A stretch of DNA of 64,000 bases from Haloplanus sp. HW8-1. GTDB lineage: Archaea > Halobacteriota > Halobacteria > Halobacteriales > Haloferacaceae. Shown here piece after piece: positions 16,879 through 25,620 of the stretch; positions within the stretch are counted from its first letter, which is position 1; every line of letters begins with the position of its first letter. The stretch spans positions 3,224,001 to 3,288,000 of the forward strand of contig NZ_CP098518.1 of assembly GCF_023703795.1 (NCBI RefSeq), in the 5' to 3' direction. The notes beneath the pieces are model-generated. The model was given only the letters and a program-made list of their open reading frames with translations, made no database searches and was not told the DNA's origin. The position numbers and the translations under genes are program-made.

Positions 16879-18669
16879 ATGAGTTCGGTTCCCGAACGCA
16901 GCGAGATCGACCCCGAGGACAAGTGGGATCTGGAGAGCATCTTCGCCACCGACGAGGACTGGGAGGCGGCGTTCGCGGACGTCCGCGACCGGATCGACGA
17001 CCTCGCGGCCTACGAGGGCCGCGTCACGGAGAGCGCCGAGACGCTCGCCGAACTCCTCGAACTGCGCGAGGACCTGCTCCGGGACGTCTCGAAAGTGTCG
17101 ACCTACGCCAATCTGCGGAGCAGCGAGGACACCCGCGAGAGCGAGTATCAGGCCATGTCGGCGCGGGCGGAGTCGCTCGCGGCCGACGCCCGGAGCGCCA
17201 CGAGCTTCCTCGAGCCCGAACTGCAGGAACTGGACGAGGCCGAGATCGCGGCGTTCGTCGAGGCCGAACCGGCCCTCGCCGAGTACGACCACTACTTCGA
17301 CGACGTGCTCCGGGGGAAGCCACACACCCGATCGACGGAGGTGGAGGAACTGCTCGCGGATCTCTCGGACGTGACCGACGCGGCGAGCGAGGTGTACTCC
17401 ATGCTCTCGAACGCGGACATGGAGTTCCCGACGGTCGAGGATCCGGCGGGCGAGGCGGTGGAGATCTCGCTCGGCAACTTCACCAAACTCCAGAAGCGGC
17501 CGAACCGCGCGTTCCGGCGCGAGGTCCACGAGGCCTTCTACGACCGCTGGGCGGACGTGCGTAACGGCGTCGGGACGGCGCTGAAAAAGAGCGTGACGAA
17601 GGACGTGAAAATCGCCCGCGCCCGCCACTACGACACCGCCCGCGAGGCGGCCCTCGACGGTCCGAACGTCCCCGTCGAGGTGTACGACACCTTGGTCGGG
17701 ACGGTGCGGGACAACCTCGACTACCTGCACCGCCACGCCGACCTGAAGGCCGAGGCGCTGGACGTCGAGGAGCTACGGATGTGGGATCTCTACGCCCCGA
17801 TGGCCGCGGGCGATCCGCCGGCAATCCCCTACGACCGGGCGGTGGAGTACGTCGTCGACGCCGTGGAACCGCTGGGTGGAGCGTACCAAGAGCGGATGGC
17901 CGAGGGGCTTGATTCCCGGTGGGTGGACGTCTACGAGAACCGGGGCAAGCGCTCCGGCGCGTTCTCGGCGGGCACCTACGACACCCAGCCGTTCATCCTG
18001 ATGAACTACCAGGACGACGTGGCCTCGATGTTCACGCTGGCCCACGAACTCGGCCACTCGATGCATTCGGAGTTGACCAACGAGACCCAGCCCTGGCAGT
18101 ACAGCAGCTACGACATCTTCGTCGCCGAGGTGGCCAGTACGGTCAACGAGACGCTGCTGACCCACCACCTGCTGGACACCGTCGAGGACGAGCATCTGCG
18201 ACGGCACGTCCTCGACGAGTATCTCGAACGCTTCCGGTCGACGCTGTATCGCCAGACCATGTTCGCGGAGTTCGAACTCCGCATCCACGAGGTGATCGAG
18301 GACGGCGGGGCGCTCACGCCCGACCGCTTCGACGAACTCTACCGCGGGCTGAAGGCGGACTTCTACGAGCCGGCGGTCGTCGACGACCGCATCGCCCGCG
18401 AGTGGATGCGAATCCCTCACTTCTACTACGGCTACTACGTCTACCAGTACAGCACGGGGATCAGCGCGGCGACGGCCATCGTCGAGCGCATCCGCGAGGA
18501 GGGGGCGTCGGCGGCCGAAGACTACCGCGAGGCCCTGCGTCTGGGGGGCAGCGCCTACCCGCTCGACGTACTGGAGACGGCGGGCGTGGACATGCGGACG
18601 GCCGCGCCGATCGAGGACGCCCTCGACGTGTACGGCACTTACCTCGACGAGATGGCGACGCTGCTCTGA
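16879..18669 (+). CDS. pepF: oligoendopeptidase F (M3 family metallopeptidase)
   Basis: A 596-residue cytosolic zinc peptidase cleaving medium-size peptides. The zinc-binding motif HELGH is at about 389-393 within TLAHELGHSMHSEL, and a downstream glutamate ligand lies in the block EVASTVNETL. N-terminal helical lobe starts with the family-typical KWDLESIFATDEDWEAA. Length equals bacterial PepF (about 600). ATG 16879 is used because the reading frame upstream covers promoter DNA shared with the FNT gene. PAN follows 94 bp downstream on the same strand, a reasonable neighbourhood for protein turnover. Confidence 0.92.
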   Translation: MSSVPERSEIDPEDKWDLESIFATDEDWEAAFADVRDRIDDLAAYEGRVTESAETLAELLELREDLLRDVSKVSTYANLRSSEDTRESEYQAMSARAESLAADARSATSFLEPELQELDEAEIAAFVEAEPALAEYDHYFDDVLRGKPHTRSTEVEELLADLSDVTDAASEVYSMLSNADMEFPTVEDPAGEAVEISLGNFTKLQKRPNRAFRREVHEAFYDRWADVRNGVGTALKKSVTKDVKIARARHYDTAREAALDGPNVPVEVYDTLVGTVRDNLDYLHRHADLKAEALDVEELRMWDLYAPMAAGDPPAIPYDRAVEYVVDAVEPLGGAYQERMAEGLDSRWVDVYENRGKRSGAFSAGTYDTQPFILMNYQDDVASMFTLAHELGHSMHSELTNETQPWQYSSYDIFVAEVASTVNETLLTHHLLDTVEDEHLRRHVLDEYLERFRSTLYRQTMFAEFELRIHEVIEDGGALTPDRFDELYRGLKADFYEPAVVDDRIAREWMRIPHFYYGYYVYQYSTGISAATAIVERIREEGASAAEDYREALRLGGSAYPLDVLETAGVDMRTAAPIEDALDVYGTYLDEMATLL

Positions 18670-18763
18670 GCGGACCGGACCGGAGCACGTCGGCGTCGAC
18701 GGGACGGAAACGACGCCGCGACCCAAAGGCACATTTACGCCGGCTACTTAGCGAACACAACCA

Positions 18764-19993
18764 ATGTCACGGAGTCCGTCGCTTCCGGATCGGCCGCGCC
18801 TCGATCTCGATCCGGAAATGTCAGACGCGGAGCGCCTCGACGCCATCCGCAAGCATTACGAACGCATGGTCCGCGTCAACGAAGAACTCTCGGAACGTCT
18901 CGACGAGACCGACGACCGTCGCGAGGAACTCATGGAGGAGGTCGACCACCTCAAGCGGCGCAACGAGGTGCTGAAGACCTCGTCGCTGTACGTCGCCACC
19001 GTCGAGGAAGTGGCTGACGAGGGGACGATCATCAAACAGCACGGCAACAACCAGGAGGTCCTGACGGAGCCGTCGCCGCGCATCCGCAAGGAACTCTCGG
19101 CGGGCGACCGCGTGGCCGTCAACGACTCCTTCAGCGTCCAGACCGTCCTCGACGACGAGACGGACTCCCGCGCCCAGGCGATGGAAGTCGAGGAGTCGCC
19201 GACGGTCACCTACGACGACATCGGCGGCATCGACGATCAGGTCCGTGAGGTCCGCGAGGCCGTCGAGGATCCGCTCTTGACGCCGGAACTGTTCGAGGAG
19301 GTCGGCGTCGACCCACCCTCGGGCGTCCTGCTCCACGGGCCGCCGGGCACCGGGAAGACGATGCTGGCGAAGGCCGTCGCCAACGAGACGGACGCCACCT
19401 TCATCAAGATGGCCGGCTCGGAACTGGTCCGGAAGTTCATCGGCGAGGGATCGCGGCTGGTCCGCGATCTGTTCGAACTCGCCGCCGAGCGCCAGCCCGC
19501 GGTCATCTTCATCGACGAGATCGACGCCGTCGCCGCCAAGCGGACGGACTCGAAGACCTCCGGCGACGCCGAGGTCCAGCGGACGATGATGCAGTTGCTC
19601 TCGGAGATGGACGGCTTCGACGATCGGGGCGAGATCCGCATCATGGCCGCGACCAACCGCTTCGACATGCTGGACGAGGCCATTCTCCGGCCGGGGCGGT
19701 TCGACCGCCTCATCGAGGTGCCGAAACCGGGCGTGGAGGGGCGGGCACAGATCCTCCGCATCCACACCCGCGATATGAACATCGCCGACGGCGTCGACTT
19801 CGAGGCACTGGCCGACGACCTGGACGACTACAGCGGCGCCGACATCGCCTCGCTGGCCACGGAGGCGGGGATGTTCGCCATCCGCGACGACCGCACCGAG
19901 GTCAGGATGAGCGACTTCCTCGACGCCAAGGCGAAAATCGAGGACACCGACGACTCCGGGCCCGTGATGGCCTTCACCGACTACCAGTACTGA
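18764..19993 (+). CDS. pan: proteasome-activating nucleotidase
   Basis: A 409-residue AAA ATPase that unfolds substrates and feeds them into the 20S proteasome. A coiled coil spans about residues 20-70, then an OB domain (SLYVATVEEV to VNDSFSV), Walker A GPPGTGKT at about 191-198, Walker B VIFIDEID near 246, sensor/arginine-finger region (NRFDMLDEAILRPGRFDR) and the C-terminal helical lid. The chain ends in DYQY: the last three residues YQY do not fit the strict HbYX gate-opening motif (penultimate Tyr) seen in methanogen PAN. Preceded by an AT-rich patch (ACATTTACG) near 18731-18740. 20S subunit genes are not in the window. Confidence 0.94.
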   Translation: MSRSPSLPDRPRLDLDPEMSDAERLDAIRKHYERMVRVNEELSERLDETDDRREELMEEVDHLKRRNEVLKTSSLYVATVEEVADEGTIIKQHGNNQEVLTEPSPRIRKELSAGDRVAVNDSFSVQTVLDDETDSRAQAMEVEESPTVTYDDIGGIDDQVREVREAVEDPLLTPELFEEVGVDPPSGVLLHGPPGTGKTMLAKAVANETDATFIKMAGSELVRKFIGEGSRLVRDLFELAAERQPAVIFIDEIDAVAAKRTDSKTSGDAEVQRTMMQLLSEMDGFDDRGEIRIMAATNRFDMLDEAILRPGRFDRLIEVPKPGVEGRAQILRIHTRDMNIADGVDFEALADDLDDYSGADIASLATEAGMFAIRDDRTEVRMSDFLDAKAKIEDTDDSGPVMAFTDYQY

Positions 19994-20093
19994 ATGCGGT
20001 GACGGACGGGTCGCGTCACGGATCTCCGTGTGGGAACCGATCGCACGCTCCGACGGCTTTTTATTTGGGCTTCGCGTATCTGGACCGACTCGG

Positions 20094-20477
20094 ATGAATG
20101 GAAACACGCCGTACGGAGGCGCACCCGGAGTAGTCGACGCGGGACAGCTGTCGACGGACGTCGAACTCACGACGGACCAACGGCAGTCCCTCCAGCGGGC
20201 CGTGGCTGGAATCGTCTCACAGACCCGATCCTATCTGCCCGACAGCTACACTGTCGGATCGGAACTGTCCTACGGATCGAGCGGGCCGACGGCGACCGTG
20301 GCCGTCCGGCCCCCGGCCGGCCACCCGGTCAGCGCGGGATTCGCACCCGACCTCGACGACCTCGAAGCGGGGATCGGCGCGGACGAACGTGACGAAGTCG
20401 CGCGCGGGTTGGCCGCCAGCGCGGCGCTGCAGGTGATGGACGCCGTCGGCGACGGAATCACGCCGACCGCCCGGTGA
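20094..20477 (+). CDS. conserved haloarchaeal small protein (DUF5811-like)
   Basis: A 127-residue soluble protein beginning MNGNTPYGGAPG and ending VGDGITPTAR, with a central strand-rich segment (ATVAVRPPAGHPVSAGF) and a helix (GLAASAALQVMDAVGDG). From memory this matches a haloarchaea-specific family, DUF5811; the name should be confirmed. Function unknown. A strong TATA-like TTTTTATTTGGG lies at 20058-20069, about 25-35 bp upstream, so the transcript is probably nearly leaderless. Its 3' end overlaps the converging small membrane protein gene by 20 bp. Confidence 0.75.
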   Translation: MNGNTPYGGAPGVVDAGQLSTDVELTTDQRQSLQRAVAGIVSQTRSYLPDSYTVGSELSYGSSGPTATVAVRPPAGHPVSAGFAPDLDDLEAGIGADERDEVARGLAASAALQVMDAVGDGITPTAR

Positions 20478-20697
20478 GGTCGGGTCGCGTCGGAGCGGCG
20501 ACGGTGATCGCGTAGCCGAACACCATCGCCGACAGGAGGCTGCCGGCGCCGACACCCAGTTCCAACGGCACGGACGTCAGTACCGACGCGAACGCACCCA
20601 GGAGCAACGGCAACGGAAGCAGTACCAACAACAGGTCGTACCGTGTCGGCGCGGTCGTCACGGCGGTACTGTCGCTCGGGGTCGTTCGAACACTCAT
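20458..20697 (-). CDS. small two-helix membrane protein (79 residues)
   Basis: Two hydrophobic helices, about residues 22-40 and 48-66, follow a Ser/Thr-rich N-terminus and precede the short tail TRPDLTGRSA. No family recognised. ATG 20697 is preferred; a GTG two codons upstream is possible. The gene converges on the DUF5811-like gene and shares its last 20 bp with it. To the right lies the 329-bp AT-rich interval with direct repeats, which likely contains the promoter. Confidence 0.62.
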   Translation of the reverse strand: MSVRTTPSDSTAVTTAPTRYDLLLVLLPLPLLLGAFASVLTSVPLELGVGAGSLLSAMVFGYAITVAAPTRPDLTGRSA

Positions 20698-21026
20698 CGG
20701 CACTCACCTCGCTATAACGTTACGCGTTTCTCCACTAAAACGTTTTCCCGAGTGTATCGAACCCGTCGAACGAAGGCTCAGGTAACTGCCGGAGAACGCA
20801 TTCGAAACCTCCGAGAATATTTTTGAAACTTCTGAAAATAATATGAGACCGCGAAGTGGCGTCGATACCGGCGGACGGGACCGCGGACGTTCGGCCGCGA
20901 CGTTCCGGCCGGAACTGGCCGCACGGTACCGGTCGGCGCGAACGGGACCGGACCCTCCGTCCTCGGTGACCGGGCGGACCCACAGCAACTATGTTCGAGG
21001 GCGCGGACGACACCACGGAGTCACGC
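20698..21026. promoter_or_regulatory. AT-rich divergent intergenic region with a 21-bp-spaced direct repeat
   Basis: No gene is evident here. Two copies of GAAACYTCYGARAATA lie at 20804-20819 and 20825-20840, exactly 21 bp apart (two DNA turns), in a low-G+C patch rich in A/T runs. TATA-like AATAATATG follows at 20837-20845. Both features suggest an operator/promoter controlling one or both divergent genes at 20697 (minus) and 21027 (plus). Confidence 0.5.
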
Positions 21027-21764
21027 ATGTCTGCCACGGCTCGTCGGCGCGACCTCGACAGGTTCTACGATCTCCTTCACGACCTCGAACGGCGAGTTGG
21101 CGGTCCGCGAAAGTTGAAACACTGCACCGGATACATGCAGTGGCCCGACCGCGGCGTCTACGTCTTCCTCGAACCGGGCGAGACGCGAAGCGCGACCGGC
21201 CGACCACGCGTTACCCGCGTCGGCACCCACGCGGTATCGGCAGGGAGCAGTACCTCGCTCTGGGACAGGCTCAAGCAACACTACGGGACGGGAAGCGGCA
21301 GTAGCGATCACCCCCATGGTGGGAACCACCGCGGTTCGGTGTATCGGAAGCGGGTCGGTGAGGCGATCATCGAGAAACACGACCTCCACGACGACTATCC
21401 CGACTGGGACGAACGATGGTCGAGCATCGACCGAGACCGCGCCGAGGTTCGCGACGAGGAATACATTCTGGAACGGCGCGTGAGCGCCTACATCCGCGAG
21501 CAGCCGTTTCTGTGGGTCGACGTCGACGACGAACCAGGTGCAGACAGTGACCGAGCATACATCGAGCAAAACGCCATCGCCCTGCTGAGCAACTTCGAGG
21601 ACCGGACGATCGATCCCCGTTCGGACGGATGGCTCGGGACGTACAGCCGGAGCCGAGAGATTCGAGCATCGGGCCTCTGGAACGTGAACCACGTCGCGGA
21701 GGCGTACGACCCTGACTTTCTGGATCTGCTGGAAGCCGCTCTCGACGACACGACGTCGCCGTGA
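21027..21764 (+). CDS. GIY-YIG-like nuclease-fold protein
   Basis: A 245-residue protein. Residues 43-85 match the GIY-YIG core in order: GVYVF (43-47), then RVGTH (64-68), and an LWDRLKQH helix carrying Arg81 and His85. A block HRGSVYRKRVGEAII follows near 100-115. The C-terminal half is family specific (WLGTYSRSREIRASGLWNV) and may bind DNA or another partner. I recall similar stand-alone proteins in diverse prokaryotes, without known function. ATG 21027 has a GGAG seven bases upstream; ATG 20991 would add 12 residues. The gene stands alone with an AT-rich upstream region and may be accessory. Confidence 0.72.
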   Translation: MSATARRRDLDRFYDLLHDLERRVGGPRKLKHCTGYMQWPDRGVYVFLEPGETRSATGRPRVTRVGTHAVSAGSSTSLWDRLKQHYGTGSGSSDHPHGGNHRGSVYRKRVGEAIIEKHDLHDDYPDWDERWSSIDRDRAEVRDEEYILERRVSAYIREQPFLWVDVDDEPGADSDRAYIEQNAIALLSNFEDRTIDPRSDGWLGTYSRSREIRASGLWNVNHVAEAYDPDFLDLLEAALDDTTSP

Positions 21765-21819
21765 GGCGACCCTGGTTGAGCGGTATCGGTCCCCCGGTGG
21801 CGTGCACACGCCCGAGCGG

Positions 21820-23622
21820 CTACTTGCCCCAGAACGGGTCCCGTCGTCGATGGTTGTCGAGAAATCCCTGCAGCGCTTCGAGTTCGTCGGCGGGGATCTC
21901 GTCGGTGAGTTCCTGTTCCAAGATCTTCGCGTGTTTCTCGGGCAGGTCGACCCAGAGTTCGTCGCCCTCGTCGATCTGTCGGCCGACCGTCGGGCCGTCG
22001 ATGGCGACGCTGACGCGTTCGCCGGCCCGGGCCTCGGAGACGTCGTCGCCGCTCTTCTGGATGCCGCTGAGTTGGCCCAGTCGCTCGAACTCGTTGCCGT
22101 CGAACCGCCCCACGTGGGTGTTGTTCTTCAGGGTGCCCGAGAGCACCTCGACGCCGACGACGGCCGGGTCGTTCTGTCGGAAGACGTGATCGGGGAGGAG
22201 TTGGAAGCGTGCCGGGCGGACGATCTTGTCCAGTACCGTCTCCTGTTGGGCGCGCTGACGCTCCTCGACGAACGCCTCGTAGTCCTCGACGAGCTGATAT
22301 ATTACGTCGTCGCGGAACAGACGCACGTCGCTTTCCTCCAGTTCGTCCTCGGCGTTCGTGAGGACGTCGACGTTGAACCCGAGGATGACCCGATGTTCGG
22401 CCTCGGCAGCGGTGCTGGCGACGGCCACGTCGCGGGGGGCCACGTCGCCGACCTCGGCACGGAGGATGGGCACCTCGGCGTCGACCAGAGCGTTGGCCAT
22501 CGCCTCCAGGCTCCCGAGGGTGTCGGCTTTCACGACGACGCCCTCCTCCTCGGTGTCGACTTGGATCTCGGCGAGTTCGGATTCGACGTCGGCGATCGCC
22601 GCCTCGCGGTCGCGGTCGCGGATCACGCGGACGGGCGCACCGGCCATCGCGTCTTCGAGGTCGGGGGCGGCGATCTTCACCCCGGCGGCGGCGGCGACCG
22701 ACTCGACCCGGTCGAACCGCTTTTCCGTTCGAATCTCCGCGAGCGGCTTGGGCTGGAGGAGCGCCCGTACCTCCGTGACGATCGGCGCCTGCATGCCGCC
22801 GACGACCATCTCGTCGCCCTCGCGGATCGTTCCGTCGTACATCACCACGTCGAGGGTGGTGCCGAACCCCTTCTCCTCTTTGACCTCCAGCACCGTGCCG
22901 GCTCCCGGCCCCTCCACGTCGATGGCCATCTGATCTTTCATATACCGCTGTGAGAGGCCCATCAGGACGGTCAGGAGGTCGGGGACACCCTCCCCGGTGA
23001 CGGCGGAGACGGGAACGACGCCGACGTTGCCCTGGAAGTCCTGGACGCGCCAGTAGAGGTCGGCCGAGAAGCCCGCGTCCGAGAGCTGGCCGATGATCTC
23101 GTAGAGGTTCTCGTCGAGACGGGAGCGGGCGCGGTCGCTCTGGGCCTCGTAGGTGGCCTGGATCGGCTCGCCCTCCTGTGGGTTCCAGCCGGGCGTGGTG
23201 TCGACCTTGTTGGCCGCGACGATGAAGGGCGTGCCGGTCCGCTTGAGGATGTCGATGGCCTCCTCCGTCTGTGGCTGGAAGCCGTCGTTCACGTCGACGA
23301 CGAGGACGGCGATGTCGGCCAGCGCCCCGCCACGAGAGCGGAGCGTCGAGAAGGAGTGGTGGCCGGGCGTGTCGATGAACAGGAGGCCGGGCAGGTCGAA
23401 GTCGTCGGGGTCGACGAGGCTCCCGGCGATCCCGGAGATGGTGTCGAGTGGGACGGCGGTCGCCCCGATGTGCTGGGTGATGGCGCCGGCTTCGCCCTCG
23501 CTGACGGCCGAGCCGCGGATCTTATCGAGCAAGCTAGTCTTCCCGTGGTCGACGTGCCCGAGCACGGCGACGATGGGGGTGCGAAGCGCATCCGGTCGGT
23601 CGCGTGTGTCCGAATCTGACAT
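21820..23622 (-). CDS. infB: translation initiation factor IF-2 (aIF5B)
   Basis: A 600-residue GTPase that promotes subunit joining and initiator tRNA placement. G1 is GHVDHGKT (22-29), G3 DTPGHHSF, G4 NKVD, followed by domain II, the alpha/beta/alpha domain III and the C-terminal beta barrel. The chain finishes HRRRDPFWGK. The archaeal form lacks the long bacterial N-terminus, and no intein interrupts the GTPase domain. ATG 23622 is directly after a TATA-like AATATTATG-type region on its strand. The PRC-barrel/Nob1 genes are divergent from it. Confidence 0.95.
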   Translation of the reverse strand: MSDSDTRDRPDALRTPIVAVLGHVDHGKTSLLDKIRGSAVSEGEAGAITQHIGATAVPLDTISGIAGSLVDPDDFDLPGLLFIDTPGHHSFSTLRSRGGALADIAVLVVDVNDGFQPQTEEAIDILKRTGTPFIVAANKVDTTPGWNPQEGEPIQATYEAQSDRARSRLDENLYEIIGQLSDAGFSADLYWRVQDFQGNVGVVPVSAVTGEGVPDLLTVLMGLSQRYMKDQMAIDVEGPGAGTVLEVKEEKGFGTTLDVVMYDGTIREGDEMVVGGMQAPIVTEVRALLQPKPLAEIRTEKRFDRVESVAAAAGVKIAAPDLEDAMAGAPVRVIRDRDREAAIADVESELAEIQVDTEEEGVVVKADTLGSLEAMANALVDAEVPILRAEVGDVAPRDVAVASTAAEAEHRVILGFNVDVLTNAEDELEESDVRLFRDDVIYQLVEDYEAFVEERQRAQQETVLDKIVRPARFQLLPDHVFRQNDPAVVGVEVLSGTLKNNTHVGRFDGNEFERLGQLSGIQKSGDDVSEARAGERVSVAIDGPTVGRQIDEGDELWVDLPEKHAKILEQELTDEIPADELEALQGFLDNHRRRDPFWGK

Positions 23623-23766
23623 AATATCCCCCGGCAGAACGTTCCTTGTTCCCGAAGAGCCGTGGACCGAAGTTAAGTCTTTCAACATGCTGGCGCCGAT
23701 CGGGGCCGTCGGCCGCCGGGGGACGACCCCGTGGCGTTTAAGGTCGTCCCCGCGAATAGCCCACTC

Positions 23767-24012
23767 ATGTCCGACGTACTCGCCGAAAACCTCTCGGGGA
23801 AGTCCGTGATGGGCTCCGACGGGACCGAACTCGGCATGCTGTACAACATCACCATGAACCTGAAGACGGGCGCCCTGAACGACCTCCTCGTCTCCCCGAA
23901 CGACGAGTTCCCGGTCGGCGACTCCCGCTTCCAGCAGGACGAGCAGGGACGGCTTCACGTCCCGGTCTCGCGCGTGCAGGCCGTGAAAGATTACATCGTC
24001 ATCGACCGGTAG
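23767..24012 (+). CDS. PRC-barrel domain protein
   Basis: An 81-residue single-domain PRC barrel: LSGKSVMGSDGTELGMLYNITMNLKTG, then a beta-rich stretch (DLLVSPND, GRLHVPVSRVQAVKDYIVI). Family members bind RNA or photosynthetic proteins; in archaea this type sits in front of nob1 and has been proposed to work in ribosome maturation (family context, not proven here). ATG 23767 is used because the upstream frame runs into promoter DNA (GGCGTTTAAGG). Its stop TAG ends one base before the nob1 ATG. Confidence 0.88.
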   Translation: MSDVLAENLSGKSVMGSDGTELGMLYNITMNLKTGALNDLLVSPNDEFPVGDSRFQQDEQGRLHVPVSRVQAVKDYIVIDR

Positions 24013-24471
24013 ATGCACGTCCTCGACTCTTCTGCGTTCATTCACGAGTACCACACCTCCGAGCAGATGGCGTCGATTCCGGCCGTCGAGGAGGAACTCG
24101 AAGACGAGAGCGCCTACCGCTACGACGCGATGGAGGGCGCGGGGATGCACATCCACATCCCGGCGGACAACACCGTCGAGACCATCGAGCGTGCGGCGAC
24201 GGAGACGGGCGACGCCGCGGAACTCTCGGCGACCGACGTGCGCCTGATCGCCGCCGCCTTCGAACTCGACGGTACGCTCGTCACCGACGACTACGCGATG
24301 CAGAACGTGGCCGAACATCTGGGCGTCGCCGTCGAAGTGATCGCCCGCGAGGGCATCTCCGAACAGCGCGACTGGCGCTTCCAGTGTCAGGGCTGTGGGC
24401 GCGAGTTCGACGACCACCGCGACCGCTGTCCCATCTGCGGGAGCGATCTCTCGCGGAAGAACCCGGCGTGA
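24013..24471 (+). CDS. nob1: rRNA maturation endonuclease Nob1
   Basis: A 152-residue PIN-domain RNase plus zinc ribbon that trims the 3' end of 16S rRNA. Acidic PIN residues are in VLDSSAFI (Asp4), the middle helix EDES, and LSATDVRLIAAA followed by LVTDDYAMQN. The ribbon is CQGCGREF and CPICGSDL near residues 125-145. It starts immediately after the PRC-barrel gene with no gap. The TGA stop codon takes its final A from the first base of the 82-bp palindromic element at 24471. Confidence 0.93.
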   Translation: MHVLDSSAFIHEYHTSEQMASIPAVEEELEDESAYRYDAMEGAGMHIHIPADNTVETIERAATETGDAAELSATDVRLIAAAFELDGTLVTDDYAMQNVAEHLGVAVEVIAREGISEQRDWRFQCQGCGREFDDHRDRCPICGSDLSRKNPA

Positions 24472-24552
24472 TACGGCTTATTGTAAGTCGATACCGGTGG
24501 TTCGCCGGACCATCTCGGAGACCCACCGGTAAACAGTTACAATAAGCCGTAT
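24471..24552 (-). repeat. 82-bp near-palindromic repeat, copy A
   Basis: Outer arms ATACGGCTTATTGTAA and TTACAATAAGCCGTAT are perfectly complementary; inner arms ACCGGTGG and CCACCGGT form a second stem, leaving a short loop. It aligns best with copies at 28553 and 46525 in the reverse orientation. It lies between the converging nob1 and LLM oxidoreductase genes and supplies the last base of the nob1 stop codon. Confidence 0.92.
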
Positions 24553-24555
24553 GAG

Positions 24556-25542
24556 TCACCTCCGCTCGTCCGGCGGTGCCAGCGTCGCGACCGTCCGCGT
24601 TCGCATCCGCTCGCCGACCCCCTCGGGCACGACCACCATGGGGTGATCGACGACGGCCGTCTCGGCCACCTCGCGGAACCGCTCTCGCGCCCGGGCGGGC
24701 GTCCCGGCGACCCCCAGAGCGTCGACCATCTCCGCGGTGACGGCCGCCCGGGCGGCGTCGCGGTCGCCCGAGCGCCACGCCTCGGCGATTCGCTCGCTCT
24801 CCGCCGGGAACGCCGACGCGACCGCCCGGCGATACCCCTCGCCGCTGCCGACGTAGTACGCGAGGTGCCGGCGGATGGCGGCGTGGGCCACCTCGGGGTC
24901 GTCGTCGACCGCCGCGGGGACGTAGGGAGCGACGGTGATTGCGTCCGGATCGCGCCCGGCCTCGCGGGCCGTCGCCGCGATCGTCTCGAAGGCCTCCGAC
25001 AGTTCGGGGAACGGAACGTTGTGGGGGAGCCAGCCGTCGGCGACACGGCCGGTCGCCCGCCGGGCGGCGGGACCGAGCGCCGCGGTGTAGACGGGCACGT
25101 CGACGTCGAGCGCCGGGAACTCCGAGACCGAGACGGTCTCGCCGTCGTAGTCGACGCGCCCCTCGCCCGCCGTGAAGGCGGCGACGAGTTCCGCCGTCTC
25201 GTGGAGGCGACGCACCGGACGGTCGTAGTCGCGGCCGTGCAGGTTCTCGATGGCCGTGGCCGTGCTCGGCCCGATGCCGAGGCGGACGCCCGCCGGCGCG
25301 ACGTCGGCGACCGACGCCGCGGCGGCCGCGAGCGTCGCAGCCGACCGCGAGAACACGTTGACGACGGCGGTACCGAGATCGATCCGGTCGACGGCGCCGG
25401 CGGCGGCGGTCAGCGCGACGAACGCGTCCCGGCCCCAGAGTTCGCCCGCCCAGCAGGCGTCGTACCCCAGTCGCTCACACCGGGCGGCGAACTCGCGGGC
25501 GTCGACCACCCCCTCCCGCGGCATCACGGCTCCGCGTGACAT
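24556..25542 (-). CDS. LLM-class (F420-dependent) oxidoreductase
   Basis: A 328-residue TIM-barrel protein of the luciferase-like monooxygenase superfamily. Typical blocks are the N-terminal CERLGYDACWAGELWGRD, LGTAVVNVFSRSAA (bulge that contacts F420), VRLGIGPST and the C-terminal VVVPEGVGERM. In haloarchaea such enzymes are usually F420-dependent dehydrogenases or reductases, with unknown substrates. ATG 25542 is used; ATG 25524 is possible but removes the start of the first strand. The gene is divergent from the Rieske fusion (78 bp apart) and stops four bases from palindrome copy A. Confidence 0.87.
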   Translation of the reverse strand: MSRGAVMPREGVVDAREFAARCERLGYDACWAGELWGRDAFVALTAAAGAVDRIDLGTAVVNVFSRSAATLAAAAASVADVAPAGVRLGIGPSTATAIENLHGRDYDRPVRRLHETAELVAAFTAGEGRVDYDGETVSVSEFPALDVDVPVYTAALGPAARRATGRVADGWLPHNVPFPELSEAFETIAATAREAGRDPDAITVAPYVPAAVDDDPEVAHAAIRRHLAYYVGSGEGYRRAVASAFPAESERIAEAWRSGDRDAARAAVTAEMVDALGVAGTPARARERFREVAETAVVDHPMVVVPEGVGERMRTRTVATLAPPDERR

Positions 25543-25620
25543 ACCGACGCTGGGTCCGGGCGTGGCATATATCCTCGGCCCGAGCGGGGGCTTATGCCGA
25601 CGGGCGTGGTACGGTGACAC

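Noticed and set aside
20704-20988. A minus-strand frame with heptad-like FSEVS repeats
   Set aside because: The heptads simply translate the 21-bp DNA direct repeat; the rest is Arg/Ser-rich without protein features, and the region reads better as a regulatory interval.
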